Shown piece after piece: positions 1 through 13,400 of a DNA stretch of 64,000 nt. Made by a program: the position numbers and the translations under genes. Each line of letters starts with the position of its first letter. Position 1 is the stretch's first letter. Where the stretch lies: assembly GCF_963576545.1 (NCBI RefSeq), contig NC_083638.1, positions 24,514,090 through 24,578,089 of the forward strand, given 5' to 3'. Origin of the DNA: Limanda limanda (taxonomy: Eukaryota > Chordata > Actinopteri > Pleuronectiformes > Pleuronectidae). The notes under the pieces were generated by a model. The model made no database searches and had not been told where the DNA came from. It saw only the letters and a program-made list of their open reading frames with translations.

Positions 1-708
1 GTGTGCGAACCTGTGTGTCAGTACATGTGTGTGTGAATGTCTGAGTAATTGTGTAATTACAACATCAGCTCATGTCCTCTGCTTACGGCGTGATAACGTC
101 CTGGTAATTTAGTAGCGTGTCTGGCTAGCTTTTATGAGAGCCATTTTTCACAGGGCTGTCTGCGGTGGACGTTTCCTGCACAGGCTCCACTCACAGTAGT
201 TTGTCCTTGTGGAGGTGTAAACTTTGTGAATGTATAGTGAGCAGCATCCTACAGATCCAGTGTTTGAATCCCTTGAATTACTATTCACAGCTTGCCTTTA
301 AATCCTCTATCGTCCACCCTCCACAGTTTATTCCAGTATTATTTAAGTAGATGAGTAATGATTTGCACCTTGTCCGAACCCACTTTTGCAGTCCCCTTGA
401 GCAAAGTAACCCATGTACCCATCTCCTGCAGCATAAGAAGTACTGAGGTGTGAATGCATGTAGCTGTGTGAATTCAGGGCAGGACACTGCAGAAGAAAAT
501 AGAAAACTCTGAATATTTATGATGCCTATTCTAAGGAGAAGCACCAAAGGGAATTTCTCTACAGGGATCAAGAGTTTAGCCGGTTTCCTGGCCGCACTAT
601 ACGTGACTGAAATTTCTAAATGCCCTTTGCGTCATCAATCTTTGAAACCAGGTGAAAGCAACATTGATGCCAATGATGGAGAGACAAGGTCATTAAAACA
701 ACACAGTT

Positions 709-1270
709 AAGCTGCTTTCAGACATGCACAGAATTCCGGAGATCCTCCGCAGTTTCTCCGGAGGACGTGGATCTGTGAATGCAAATGTGAGTGAGACCCT
801 CCGGAGTTTGTGCTGACTTTCTCCAATTAGCCCTAAATCCACAGAAAGTCGGGAGGAGATGATGTGAGAACAGAGCAGGAGATCCCTCACTGGTTTCACA
901 GCGACCGAGTGGAGGGTTGATGACGCTTTTAACAGGCGACAGATGCAAAAAAGGAAAATTACTAAAGGAGAAATTAGGATGAAAAAGTAAAGTATAAGAC
1001 TCTGATGAACCTATCAAGAGAGTTTGTGGTGATATGAGCCGACACAGGTGTCGATGTGCTGTAAACAAAATCACATGATCTCCACAGAAGAATAGATTTA
1101 CATTACAACCTACCACTGCCTACTGCACCACCACTGAGAGTTTGCTGTTGTGACCACGTCAGAGCAGAGAGCCTCATGCTGTGTTGATCATGTGTGAAAG
1201 GCAAACTGTGGAGAAATTCTGGATCCATTACTGCAGACTCAGAGTTCCTCCGCAGGTCTGAAAACAACTT
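709..1270. mobile_element. Degenerate terminal-inverted-repeat DNA element
   Basis: The left end reads AAGCTGCTTTCAGAC (709-723). The reverse complement of the right end (1256-1270) is AAGTTGTTTTCAGAC, so 13 of 15 bases match. Inside, 'ccggagatcctccgcag' style ccggag blocks recur. I associate the 'gctttcagacatgcac' start with a common teleost DNA-transposon family. No clear target duplication is seen, so boundaries are approximate. It has no coding capacity and lies just before the first apba2 exon in the window. Confidence 0.45.
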
Positions 1271-1403
1271 GTTTGTAGTAGCAGGGTGACTTCTGTTACA
1301 CAATTGACGGACAGGCATGCCAGCCAAACATTTAATTCGGACAGAAGGGTGTGATTGGTTTATTTTACTGATTTATCTGTCATATCATGTTTCTGTCTTA
1401 CAG

Positions 1404-4400
1404 CCAACGAAGAAGGCTGCATCGTTCCCCAGCTTTGTCGACGGTAAGTTCATCTCTCTGCACATCTGTTTGACGATACAATCTAAATATTATAATTGAG
1501 TGGAACTATTCCAAGTATTGCTCAGGCCTCAGTCTGTCACATCACAGGCCTGATAAAACTCTTCCAGCTTTCTCTCCCTGCCTCTGGGCGGATTCTGGCT
1601 CTAATAATGTGTGAGGGGCTGAGTTGCCTGTCTGCCCCCTGAGTGGGTGTCTGAGATTCCATATCTTCATATCACAGAGGCAGATTAATCTCAGCCCGGC
1701 CTCCCCACAGCTCTGCACCTCCATTAGCTCACAGCCTGTGGCCATCTTGCCGCCCAGTCCCACCCAGCCTGTCATCATCATCTCTCCATCAGTGTTTGGC
1801 TCTATTTCTCCACACTGCACGTCCACAGGAGTGATTACAAATAATACTCCTCAGCCCTTGCACAGCCGACCCTTTCAGTCTCACCACTCTCTCTCTTCCC
1901 CCTTGTCTCCATCGCTAACCACCGTCTCCTCTGCCTCTGGCCTAGTCCCAGGACCGTGTGAGCCAGAAGACCTGATTGATGGAATTATCTTTGCTGCTAA
2001 CTACCTGGGCTCCACTCAGCTGCTGTCTGAGAGGAACCCGTCCAAGAACATACGCATGATGCAAGCGCAGGAGGCTGTCAGCAGGGTCAAGGTACTGAGA
2101 AACAAACCCACTCACATCACAGCACGCCGACTCAAACATGCAGAGAACCAAACCATTCCATAATCAGCAGGCCGTGTCTCTTTCCGTTATGCTGCTGTTT
2201 TCCCCTGGATGAGGGATTCAGATGTAATCTAGGAGGCAATATAACCTTCAGGGGTTTTTAGTAGCTGTTTCCTCTCCACAGTCTTTCCCAGGGATCAAAA
2301 ACCTTCCAAGGAACCCAGGACTTTCACTTTAATTTGCTCAAGAGAAACCAGAAACTATATTTAGCTGCTGCACAATAGTTTCTTGTTCAGGAAGGAGACT
2401 TTAAATTAGTTCAGGCGCAGTTGGGATGGAGTCTGCTGGGCCCAATGTTGCTGACTGGTCCAACTCAGACACTGCAGCTGCTTCATTCATAACATTATGA
2501 GGTAATGGGTCTCACAAGTACAAATGGTGGGATGAAAGGTGAACATTTCTTGTACTTAATTAACATTAGAAACAAAGTTATGTTCTTGGCTTTTGAAAAG
2601 TTCCAAAAAAAGAGTGAGATATTGAACAAAAGAGAAAGGCGGGTCGAGAGTTTGGCAATGAAGGTGGGAGATGGAGCAGTGATGAGAGAACAAAGAGCAT
2701 GAACCAGATAAACAAAACTTTGTTCTACAGGAGAAAAAAATAACCCTGTTACGGTCAGTAGATTGTCTATGCGTAAACAGTGTGGAGTTTTGTATTCTCC
2801 TTGTTATTAATTTATTACATCAAACTAACACATCAGAGCACAACAGGATCAATCTGCTTCAAGCTGTTATGTGGTTTTCTCTCATTTGACTGGTTGTGTT
2901 TGCCTGATCTGACGCTGTTCTTCAGAACCAGGTAGAATAGCAAACAGGATTGTGCAAAATTGACTTTCAGTTTCCCACTGTTTCTCCTCTGGTCCATTAA
3001 TTTCTGGAACTACTTGATAGTCCCCTTGTGTAACACTGATCCAGTCTGAACAGCTGTGAATAGTTGGACAATTATTCAGGTAATAGACAATCAAATATGT
3101 AGACGGCAACAACAACAGAGTCAACCTGTTATGGTTTGTGTTTTACATTTGTATTGTGTTTGAACAGATTTTTCAAGTTTGGAAGTTGACCAGACACTGT
3201 AACCTCTGAACACTCATTGTACTGATAACTAATGCTCTTAATGCACAAGTGAATGGTTTATTCAGGTTTGGTTTGACCAGTCAGTAACACAGTGATACAG
3301 TCTACCACATGAATTTAGGTCCAGAGTTTACAGCTAGGTTTTTGATCTATTGGCTAATGGCAAACAGAAATTTTGCAAACTTAACATTCGTAGTATGTTG
3401 CAAGTACGGCTTGAATCTTGTTTTACCAGGCCACACGGGTCCATCACAATTTTTTTTCCATCTTTTTGTCTTTCCTCTGCGCTCTCCTCTCCTTCTCTCC
3501 TTGCTTCCTCTCCTCTTGTCCCTCTCTGAGCTCTATCCTCCATCCCTTACTCCTGATTTCTCTCTGTCCATAGACGTAAACAAAAACTTAATAATAATAA
3601 TATGATAAATAAGTAAATATATAAAGGCTGGTTATTTTTCAGTGACAGTCAACCTGTTTCCATCGTGTCCTTCAACAACTAATCAACAACAAAACTGCAC
3701 CAAACTGAGCAAATGGGACTAAGACCAAGGTCAAGGTACCAACGCACTGATTTTTTTTATTATTTCTTTGACCTGTACCTGTATGTGGGGATGTTACCTG
3801 CTGAAACACTGATAAGATACCCATAATGTTCCACCACATACTCTTACACAGGCTTTTATCAGTTAGCACTCACTGCTACATTTAGCTTGTTCCTGGTGGC
3901 AAAAATGACACAATATCTCTTGTATCCAGCTGTAGTGACGGTGAACAGTGAGAGTCAAAGAAGAATCACAAAACGTAGTCAATAAAATATCAATTATATG
4001 TGTTATAGCTAAAGATAAGCGACATAGGTTTGTTTTGGCAACTGACCCGATTTATTTTATTCACCAATTTATAATTACAATCTATACAGAAAACCTGTCA
4101 AGCAGCTTTACATGGCTAGTACTGCATGTTTGACCCTGTTTGTCACACAGCGTCTGAATACATCTCTCATGCTCAAACATACTGTGAAAAGCAGGATCAA
4201 TAGCTATTTTTAAACCGGGTCCTGATTGCTCCGAATAAAATTGAAATGGACATCGGGCTGTTCGTATACAAGGCATGCGTGGCCTTTTAGTGCAGCTGAA
4301 GAACTTATCCAGATTAGGCCACGGGGAATGTGTCTGACACAGCCGGCAGGATAATGGGGCCGTTGACATGTGAACCTTATATTTCCCTTGTTGATCCCTG

Positions 4401-7400
4401 CTGTTCTCTAATAATGTTGTGATGATGATGTCCTCCGTGCAGTCTCAGAGAGATACTGCGGATGGGTCCAGTGCAGCTTAGTGGAGCTTGCCTCATAATT
4501 TTTTTTGTTGAGCTTGATTGTTTTGTTCATCACTGTCCAAAGTGCTTGTGTCCAGCCTTAGAAAAACTCAATAACTCCCTGTTTCTGGAGATTTTTGCAT
4601 TTTTGCATTTCAGACACAAAGTCCAGGATATAGATTGGGTCCAGACGCTTATCGGACTTTGCCCCTGTCTAAGCCTGTTTGGTTGCACAGTTCCTACCCA
4701 AACATTTACTCTTTTATCTCTTGATCATGTGAACACAAGCCTGGCTGGTATTTATGAATATTGAATGACCTCCTGTGTCGTGGACTACTTTTAGAAAAGT
4801 TCACATCTTACAGAAACTTGTAAAAAGGCCAACAGCTGTCTCGTGGGATAGGTCGGGATTTAAAAGAGTAAAGAAAAAAAATGGACACATGATGTCTGAA
4901 CTATGAGTTCAGAAGTATGGGTGAGTAAGTAAATGGAGGCCATTTTCAATGATCTGTTGTTTGTTTCTTTGGTGAAGAGATCGGCCTTTGGTTGGCTCTA
5001 ATTCAGACACATTTAGGTTTGTGTAATGTTAAGTAAATAAACATTGAGGCATGTTTAATTAAGAGCCAGACTCAGATGATTATGGCTCATCCTCATTAGG
5101 GACGGGAATCGGCAGGGACCTCCCGATACGATACTATCACGATACTTAGGTGGCGATACGATATGTATTGCGATTTCTGTGGGTATTGCGATTCTGTAAG
5201 TATTGCGATTCAATATCACGATTTCATGGGATTTCTTTTGGTTATTTTTTTTTTTTAAATACTGGACCATGGAAAAATGTTGAATCATTCCTTCAAATAC
5301 AACACAGTCAAATTCACTTAGAGCTTTACCAGTTTTATTTCAAATATTAACATAATATTTTTTCCCCCATCCCTAATCCTCATACTTCCCTGGTCTTACC
5401 ACTAATTTCTTTCTTTCAATTTTACAGGCCTCATTCATTTGACCCACTTCTACTTATAGGATTGAGGGTCATTAGTTCTCATGAAAGCTCATAAATGAAT
5501 CTCAATGTATATCAAAGTGTGGCTGAGGGCGGTTGATGCCTGCTAGAATTTATATAATGAGGCAAATCTTCTGGAATGTGATGGAGATACATTTGTGTAG
5601 ACCCATACAAATCAATACTTACTTTGACTCCTTTCTTTGAGGAATATACATCAAACATGAAATAATATGAAAGTTTTATATGTTGTGAAGCACTTTTCCT
5701 GAGTGAAACATCAGTTTAGCCTACAACTGAAAACAATATGATTATATTAATATTTTTCCGAGTATAAATTGTTGAATGTGTTGCAAGAAAATAGTAGAAG
5801 AGGGTCTGATGCTAACATCCGACCTACAGTCCTACTAAACAGCACTTGTTTTGTTATAATATTGAGCTTGGAATAGTAAGTACACATGGTCGGCATAGTA
5901 ACCATGAATGTGGCATGAAAGACTTTAAATTCACATTATGTCGATTTTTTTATCCGATACTGACAAAGTGGAAAGTCTGTCTTGTTGAAGATTCATTTTT
6001 AAATTCATTCTGAACATTTGTAACATAAAATAAAACCTCTCTCTGAAACCAAACAAAACAGGACAACAGGGAAAGTTACAGACCAGGATCATAGCGTTTG
6101 CCGGTTTCAGAACTTTTTCACTTTGTGAGGGTGTCCATCATGTCCACATCTGTCCAATCTGTGTTTGGTTCTATTCTTCCTCACTCCATCTCTGTCATGC
6201 CTTACCTGGAAAAGTCTCGTCAGGATTAAAACCATGACAAACGTTTGCTTTCACCCTTTTCCTGTTTCCTTCTGCTCGGAACGCGTCCACCGAACAAGAA
6301 GTTCGACCGCAATCTACTCAATTTGTTCCCCGTGGACAAATCAAATAAGTGCACATTTAGTCTTTGACATTGAAACGGTCGACTGCTCACAGATCCAATG
6401 AACCATGTGTGCAGAGTGCAGCAGTCATGTATATTTTTGCAGAGCAAGCAGGATTCCGATCAGTCGACTGTACAAGTACAGGGAGGAACTCAGACTCTGC
6501 AGTGCTGAACTGAGCAAAAACAAGTTTGCCACATAAATTGTAGCAAGCCAGTATTGGTTATTTATGCAGATCTTTTTGGCATGATGCTCTCTGTTTGATG
6601 TAATATTTATGCAGCTTCACTCCCCACACACGTACACACTCACTCGTTCCTGCTGTCTAACCCTCCCCCCCCCCTGCTCCGCTGCTCAGCAGAGCAGTAG
6701 ATGCAGCTGAAAGCCTCAGATACCGTCTTTGCATTAGAGCCGGTCATGGAGGAGGAAACTTTACAAAGTGAAACCCCGAAAAAACAGACTTCCCCCCTTT
6801 GGGCTGTTTACTCTGCTGTTTTTTCTCCCCCCAATTCGACTTACAGCTCTTGCACAGTGACTCAGGCAGATATCCAGCCTCATGTTCACCAATAAGATAA
6901 TTTCCTCCAGTCGACGGCTGATGAAGTGAGGGCGCCACAGCTCAGCTTGAACCTGACACAAAAGATGTGCTGATTTGGGTCTAAGTGCTCAGAGAACCCG
7001 AAAAAGATTGCTCATCTGAGTCCAGCAGCTGCAGGGTAGAGTCCAATAGAAGATTTCCTGAAGAACTAATCAAAAACATGAACTGTGTAAAACCGCTTCC
7101 ATTTTGATCCAAGCTCCATTAGTGACTCAGCCTTGAATTTATTTTGATGCAGTCTAGACAAAAAAAACAAAGAACACAATTTGAATCCTCGCTCAGGGCT
7201 TTAGCCCCTCCCCTGCCTCTGTGAGGGTTGTTTATTTGTTTTCTTTCCGCGTAATGGTGTCTATAAATCCACACACACAACCTGTATTATTGACTCGTGA
7301 GCTGGGATGTCTGTGATAAATATCATGCCAAGTTCTGGTCATTCTACTTGGATGGTAAAAATATTATGGCTGATGATCAAACCACAGAACCACAATGCTG

Positions 7401-10400
7401 AGCTCGGTGGAGCAGTCTGTCAATCCGAAATAACCTTGTATAGGACATGTGATTGGACTGTATTTCATCAAAGAGCCCACAATAGGTGAGGCGCAAATGC
7501 CCCTGCCTCCTGGATTTTTTCCGACCATCAGTTTCAGAGTTTCAGATCAGAGCTGCGGGACAATGCTCACAAATATCAGGGCAATCGCAAAAAAGTGGGT
7601 GTCATACACTCGACTCTGAAATAATAGACTGCATTAGGAGTGCAGATAAAAGTCCCTAAAGTGTCTCTTGAAACTCAACTTCCAACATTTCAGATGTTTC
7701 TTCCAAGATCAAAATGTGTTGAAGAAACATTGCGAAAATAGTGCAGCAGTTTTGAAGAAGGAAAATTAAAATAACAGCAAAAAAATTCTACTTTCAAAGC
7801 CTTTATCCCATATTGAAGCTTTTAGAAATAAGAGCATAACCCCCTGTCTTTCTTTTTGGGGTAAATGTTCTGACAACAAAGATTGATACTTGACACGTCA
7901 AACCGATTAAAGAAATAAAAAAAGCATTTAAAAAAAACCTCTTGAATCTTATATTTGAACTTTATATAAACGTCAAGAACACAGGAACTGTTTCATCCAT
8001 GTCTGCACGCTTTTGATTTGCTGTATTTAAAAGTGAGAAAAAGCAATTACTACCCTCTGTAATTGTTGTTTGGATTTGTATCTGATAACCAACACGGCTG
8101 TGCAAAACCCTACCTCCAAAAACACACACACACACACACTCACATGCACACACACCACCTCTCTCTCTTTTTGTCCTTCTCTCTTTCACAGAGAGCAGCG
8201 ATAGCACCTGCCGTTTGGTTTGAGGCTTTACTGTCTTACCTTCTTTTATTTACCTTCTGTATCTCCTCCTCCTCCTCCTCCTCCTTCTGTGTTTTGTGCT
8301 CCTGTATCTGCTGACCTTGTCCCGTCCCACTGCCTGCTTGCTGCCTGCCAGAGGGTACAGAAGGCTGCCAAAATCAAGAAAAAGGCGGTGTGTAATAAAC
8401 AGAGCAAGAAGAAGACCCTTAAGCCACTATCCCTCCACTCTCACCTTTTTCTTTTTCATTGCATCCGACCTGTGTGCGTCTGCGTTGCGTCTTTCTCATC
8501 TGTGGCCTGCATATTCCTGAGTTCATGCAGTGAGTTTAACAAATCTTTGTCGCGTTTGTTTCAAGAGCTGAGACAAACGTGTTTTGTTTAATGCACAACT
8601 TTTTGTGCTTAAAAGCAGGTTTCTAAACTGCGCTCACATTAAGGGTTTACAGGTCGATACAGTATTGTACACTAAAAGCAGAATCTGGTGTTAGTTTTCA
8701 TGTGAACACAAGGTCAGTTGGAAACTATTCACCAGTCTGTGTTATTTCTCTGGTTTCATTTATTAGTTATTACGGTGAATTAACCTGTTCTATAATCTGT
8801 GGGAATAACTTGTATGGAGTCAACAAGACTGTGCAATGGTTCCATGAGAGCAAATTAATCTGACAGGTAAAAATAACACATTGTATGTTCAAAACATTGA
8901 GATTTTGTTCAACAATTACCACCCCCCCAAGCTCTGATATATTAGTTGTATCTGATATGTAATCAATTCCTGTATTTCACACCATGAATGCACCGAGATC
9001 ACTAGAAAAGATAACAGAAACCTTTTTGGGTTTAGAGCAAAACATACTGAATATAAAAAAATGAATGCATTTCACCTAAGGGCCAAAGAAAAACTACTTG
9101 ATTTAAGACAAGAGAAAAGCAAAGAAAAAGCACTTATCACAATACAACGCTTATGTCATCATCTGCTGCAACTAGAACGTGTTTGCGAAAACACTATAAA
9201 CACTATTTTCAAGTACTTCTTTAAACATTGACATCACCCTGCAGTAAGTTGAATTATGTATTTGTGAGATTCTGTGTTATTCACATAGTTTAAAGCAGCT
9301 ACAGCAGAAAGTTAGTTCCACTGTTATTCTCAGTCATATCGTGCCTCTTCTCCCACTAGTGACCCTGCAGTGGAGAGAGGAATGACGTGTGACCGACCTC
9401 CCTGAAACTATCGAAGACTTGATATTATCAAAAACTAAGGAGAGCTTAAAAGAAAAAATGGTGGAGCATGGTACTTCTGGTCACATACTGTTGTTTCACT
9501 TAGTTTTTCCTTTTTATCTTCTATTTTTATGGGATATCTTTTATATCAGTTTGGCTTCAATCAAGTATGTCAGTGATAAGCGTTGTATTTTAGTATCCGC
9601 TCTTGGAATCACTGAATTTCTTCCCTCAAGACTTCTTGGTGCTTCAGTTAAACAGACGACTGATTCTCTTCTCACGTTGGATGAAAAAATCTGTTGACTG
9701 TTTTACACTGAATCCATAAGACGAGTTGGATTTTGAATATGGAGCATTGCTGCAATCATAAATACTAATGGTTAGTTCTCACAAATCCTGTGCCCATTTG
9801 CTAATCACTGTTATAAAACCTCAGATCATTCCCGAGTTTCTGTGCAGACTCAAATCAATTGCATACAGTTTATGAGATGAAATACTTAATCTGAGTTATA
9901 CGTGTTTTATTAACAGTTTAGCACCGTCACCTCATTCAAATGCATCAGGCAGTTTTTATTCAATAAAATAAAATATAATTTTATTAGAGTCTGCAGTGAT
10001 GAGGGGAATATGTGCACAGACTCGCTCTGTGCTGAAGTGGCGTTGTTCTCGCTGGTGTCACAGCCAGCTGGTGAGGGCTGAGTGTAAAGCTGCTCCCTGT
10101 TTGTGTGCCAGCTCCCCCCCCCGTCCTCTTGCCAGGACAGTTAATGTAAACTAACACCACTGCCAGACACTTTTCGTTTTCCTGCCTTTTTTTCCCCACC
10201 TTTAGACTTATCCTGTCCATCTAACAAGCACTGTAAACTACACATGCATGCATTGTGGATATTTAATCCAGGACCTTCCTACATTTAACCCCGGCACCAT
10301 TCAGGCAGTTACAAATCACTGTTTAACATGAAAAAGCAAGTTTGGTACAAAGATGTTTGGAGTCAGAGGAGTTGATGTGTCTTCTGTTTGTTTGTTTGTT

Positions 10401-13400
10401 CAGAATACAGATGGAGACGCTCAAACCCTCACTGAGGTCGATCTGTTCATCTCCACCCAGAGAATCAAAGTCCTCAACGCAGACTCGCAGGTGAGTGTCA
10501 GAGGAAACACGTCCTTCATGTTCCTGTGTTCCTAACCCTAACCCTAACCCTAACCCTGACCACAACAGATATGGCTACAAACGTGTAACTGCCACCAATG
10601 TGTTTAGATGTGGATTAGGTACAGAAACATTTTATATGTATCTTCACTAGTTTGACAACTTTGTCCAAAAGATCTTAATGGATTTGGTGCAGAGTGAAGC
10701 AGTCTGTTGGGCCTTGGCAGAGGTATGCACCATACTGAGAGCCACTCTAGTTATTTATTCATATGAGTTTTAATCTCATGACATCACTTTCAGAATTCCC
10801 TTTAGCCGAGGATAATAATAGATTCTGCAAAGCCAAAAAATGTTGCAGAAACATCTGTGCATGCAGGGTGACTCAGAGAGCGTGCACTGAGCAAGCTGTT
10901 GGACTGTAGCACGAGCTGCTCCTCCATGTTTTGTTTTTTCAGACACGAAAATGGGTATAAAGAGCCAAATGATGGCCACTCCTCTACTCAATTCCAGAAT
11001 GGATTGCATCTGACCTTCTTCAGTTATGGTAAAGCCATATCAAGTCAAAACTTTTCAGATTGAAGTTTGGCTGTGTGAAGGTCCTCATGAATGTCAGATT
11101 ATTTTTGTAATTACCATTATCAGTGTTAGTCTGTTTGTTAGCAGGTTTATGCAAAATCTACTGAACTCATTTCCATGAAATTGTGTTGAGGGATAGGTCA
11201 TGACCCGAGAAAGGACCCAATGGTTTGTTTGTTAGCAGATTTACGCTAAAACTGCTTAAATTTCTACCAAACTTGGACGACGGACGGGAGCTGGGCTTCG
11301 GGAGAACTGATAGAATTTTGGTGTGGATCCATGATTTTTCTTTTCTGTGAAGCATTGCTGCAGATCACGAGTATTCAACTTTTGTGGAGTTGTGCGCTCA
11401 ACAGAGTGCTATGCTAGTTTTTAGTTTGTAGTTTTTTATGAACAAAGCTTCCTTCAACTGCTGTAAAATAATCATTGTCAAAGTTTTCTTGCCATAAGCC
11501 GCTGTTTGTGTTTAAAGCAGCAGCACAAATCTTCATTGGAGGTGTTTGATGAGTCTTTGATGGATGTAGAGAAGTCTGTGAGAGCTTTGTAGTTCATGAG
11601 ATCCCAAATCGAGCTTTGTGGTCACACTAACTGTTTAATGTATATGTGTGAGATTATGATTCATTTGCACTATTTCTGTCTTGGCTGCTGAGTCAGATTG
11701 TGTGTGTGTGTGCGTGTGTGCTTGTGTGCGTGCGTGTGTGGGCAGCCGTTTGGCAGAAACCAACGTGCTGCAATGCAGTGACTATCTTCCCCCCCTCTCC
11801 ATCTGGTTGCCACTGGTGCTGGCGCTCGTGGCAAAGAGAGATTTTGAGTAAAACACCTTCGTTGCGCAATTAAAAAGCTCGAAGCAGCTTGTATGGGTTT
11901 TCTGACATTGATTTATAATAAGAACAACTGCGACTGTGGGCTGGAACAACAACACTAATTAGGCTCATATGCATGCAATAAAAACAGCAGAAACAGTTAA
12001 TGAAGTGAACTCAACTCAAATTAAAATCAGCATACTATCTTCAACAGTGAAGGAATACAGCTTCCTCCCAGCAGTAGAGCAAGTCTGTATCTTCTCTAAG
12101 TTGCTGCCTCGTGTTTGTGCTCAGAAACGATACCTCATCAGATTTACATTATGACCCAAGACAGTTATTAGGCAGAGTGAACAAGTACGATTAAGCCATT
12201 TAATTCAGTTTGTTTCATCAACACAAAAACTCCATATATCCAAACCAAATCCTCATTATTTCTGCATAAACAGTCTACTGAGTGTTATTGAGCTATGATA
12301 ACATTATTCAACAGGTTTAAGTTCAGGCCTGTATGTTTTTCTACCAGCACTACTTTCAAAAAGCTTATAAAAAAAAGAGGCAGCAAATATACACTGGTGT
12401 TTTTATTCTCAAATATTAACGGAAAAAGTTTGCCAGAATAAAAAACAGAAACAAGCCTTTTGTTAATAACAACAAAAGAAAATATTCCCCAAAGTTTTGT
12501 TACCATAATGTACCAGAGATGACTCAAAACCTTACAGTAGAACAATGCATTAATACGCCATTTTGTTATCTCAGATGTACAATTGTGAGTCACCAGCGCA
12601 GTTTCAGTTTGTTTGACCAACAATTAGGTCAAGATTAATTGTACATAGATGATTATTTCACTTTCAAATTCACAAATTGAAACTGTAATAACTTCATGAG
12701 TGTTATGAAAACAATAATGTTGATGTTTGACAGTGGATCTTGTCTCAGATGTGTGTAACTCTGTGATTGTTGTGTCCACAGGAGACGATGATGGACAACG
12801 CTCTCCGCACTATATCCTACATCGCTGATATTGGGAACATCGTGGTGCTGATGGCGAGACGCCGGATGCCGCGCACAGCCTCACAGGACTGTATTGAAAC
12901 GACGCCCGGGGCACCTGAGGCTAAGAAACAGTACAAGATGATTTGCCACGTCTTCGAGTCTGAGGATGTAAGTGAGTCAAGTGTTGTCACAAAGCTGTTT
13001 ACGTGTTTATGAAAGAAAGGATTTGTTTTAAATCTCCATGACTAGGAGCAGGTGAGAGGTGACAGAGACGAGTGTACACTGATGTGACTAGATGTTATTA
13101 TACAATGTTATTTGGGTCTCATTATATACAGTATATAATTTTTTACTGACGGATGGACGGACATTTTAAGCCTCAGCACCAGCGACTTGTGATTGCGATA
13201 TCTCAAGAATGCCTCATGGGAATTTCTTCATATTAGGTAAAAGCATTAAGTTCAACTCACAGATGAACTGATTTGATTTTGGTGTTTGGCTGTCAAAAGG
13301 TTAAGGTCACGTGACCTGACGTTGTATTAAACGTGTTATATCTGAAATGCCTAAGGGAATTTCATTATACGTGGCACAGACATTCACTTGGACTTGTGGA

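Larger units (their letters stand above)
2092..8351 (+). other. apba2: apba2 intron separating the first PTB exon from the 36-nt exon
   Basis: A 6.3 kb intron with GTACTG donor and GCCAG acceptor. It holds the short hAT-like MITE (5097-5375) and simple repeats near its 3' end. No coding exon is recognisable in it. Confidence 0.6.

Noticed and set aside
1..700. Further apba2 exons at the start of the window
   Set aside because: Short frames here carry no sequence recognisable from the X11 N-terminal region and lack convincing in-phase splice sites.
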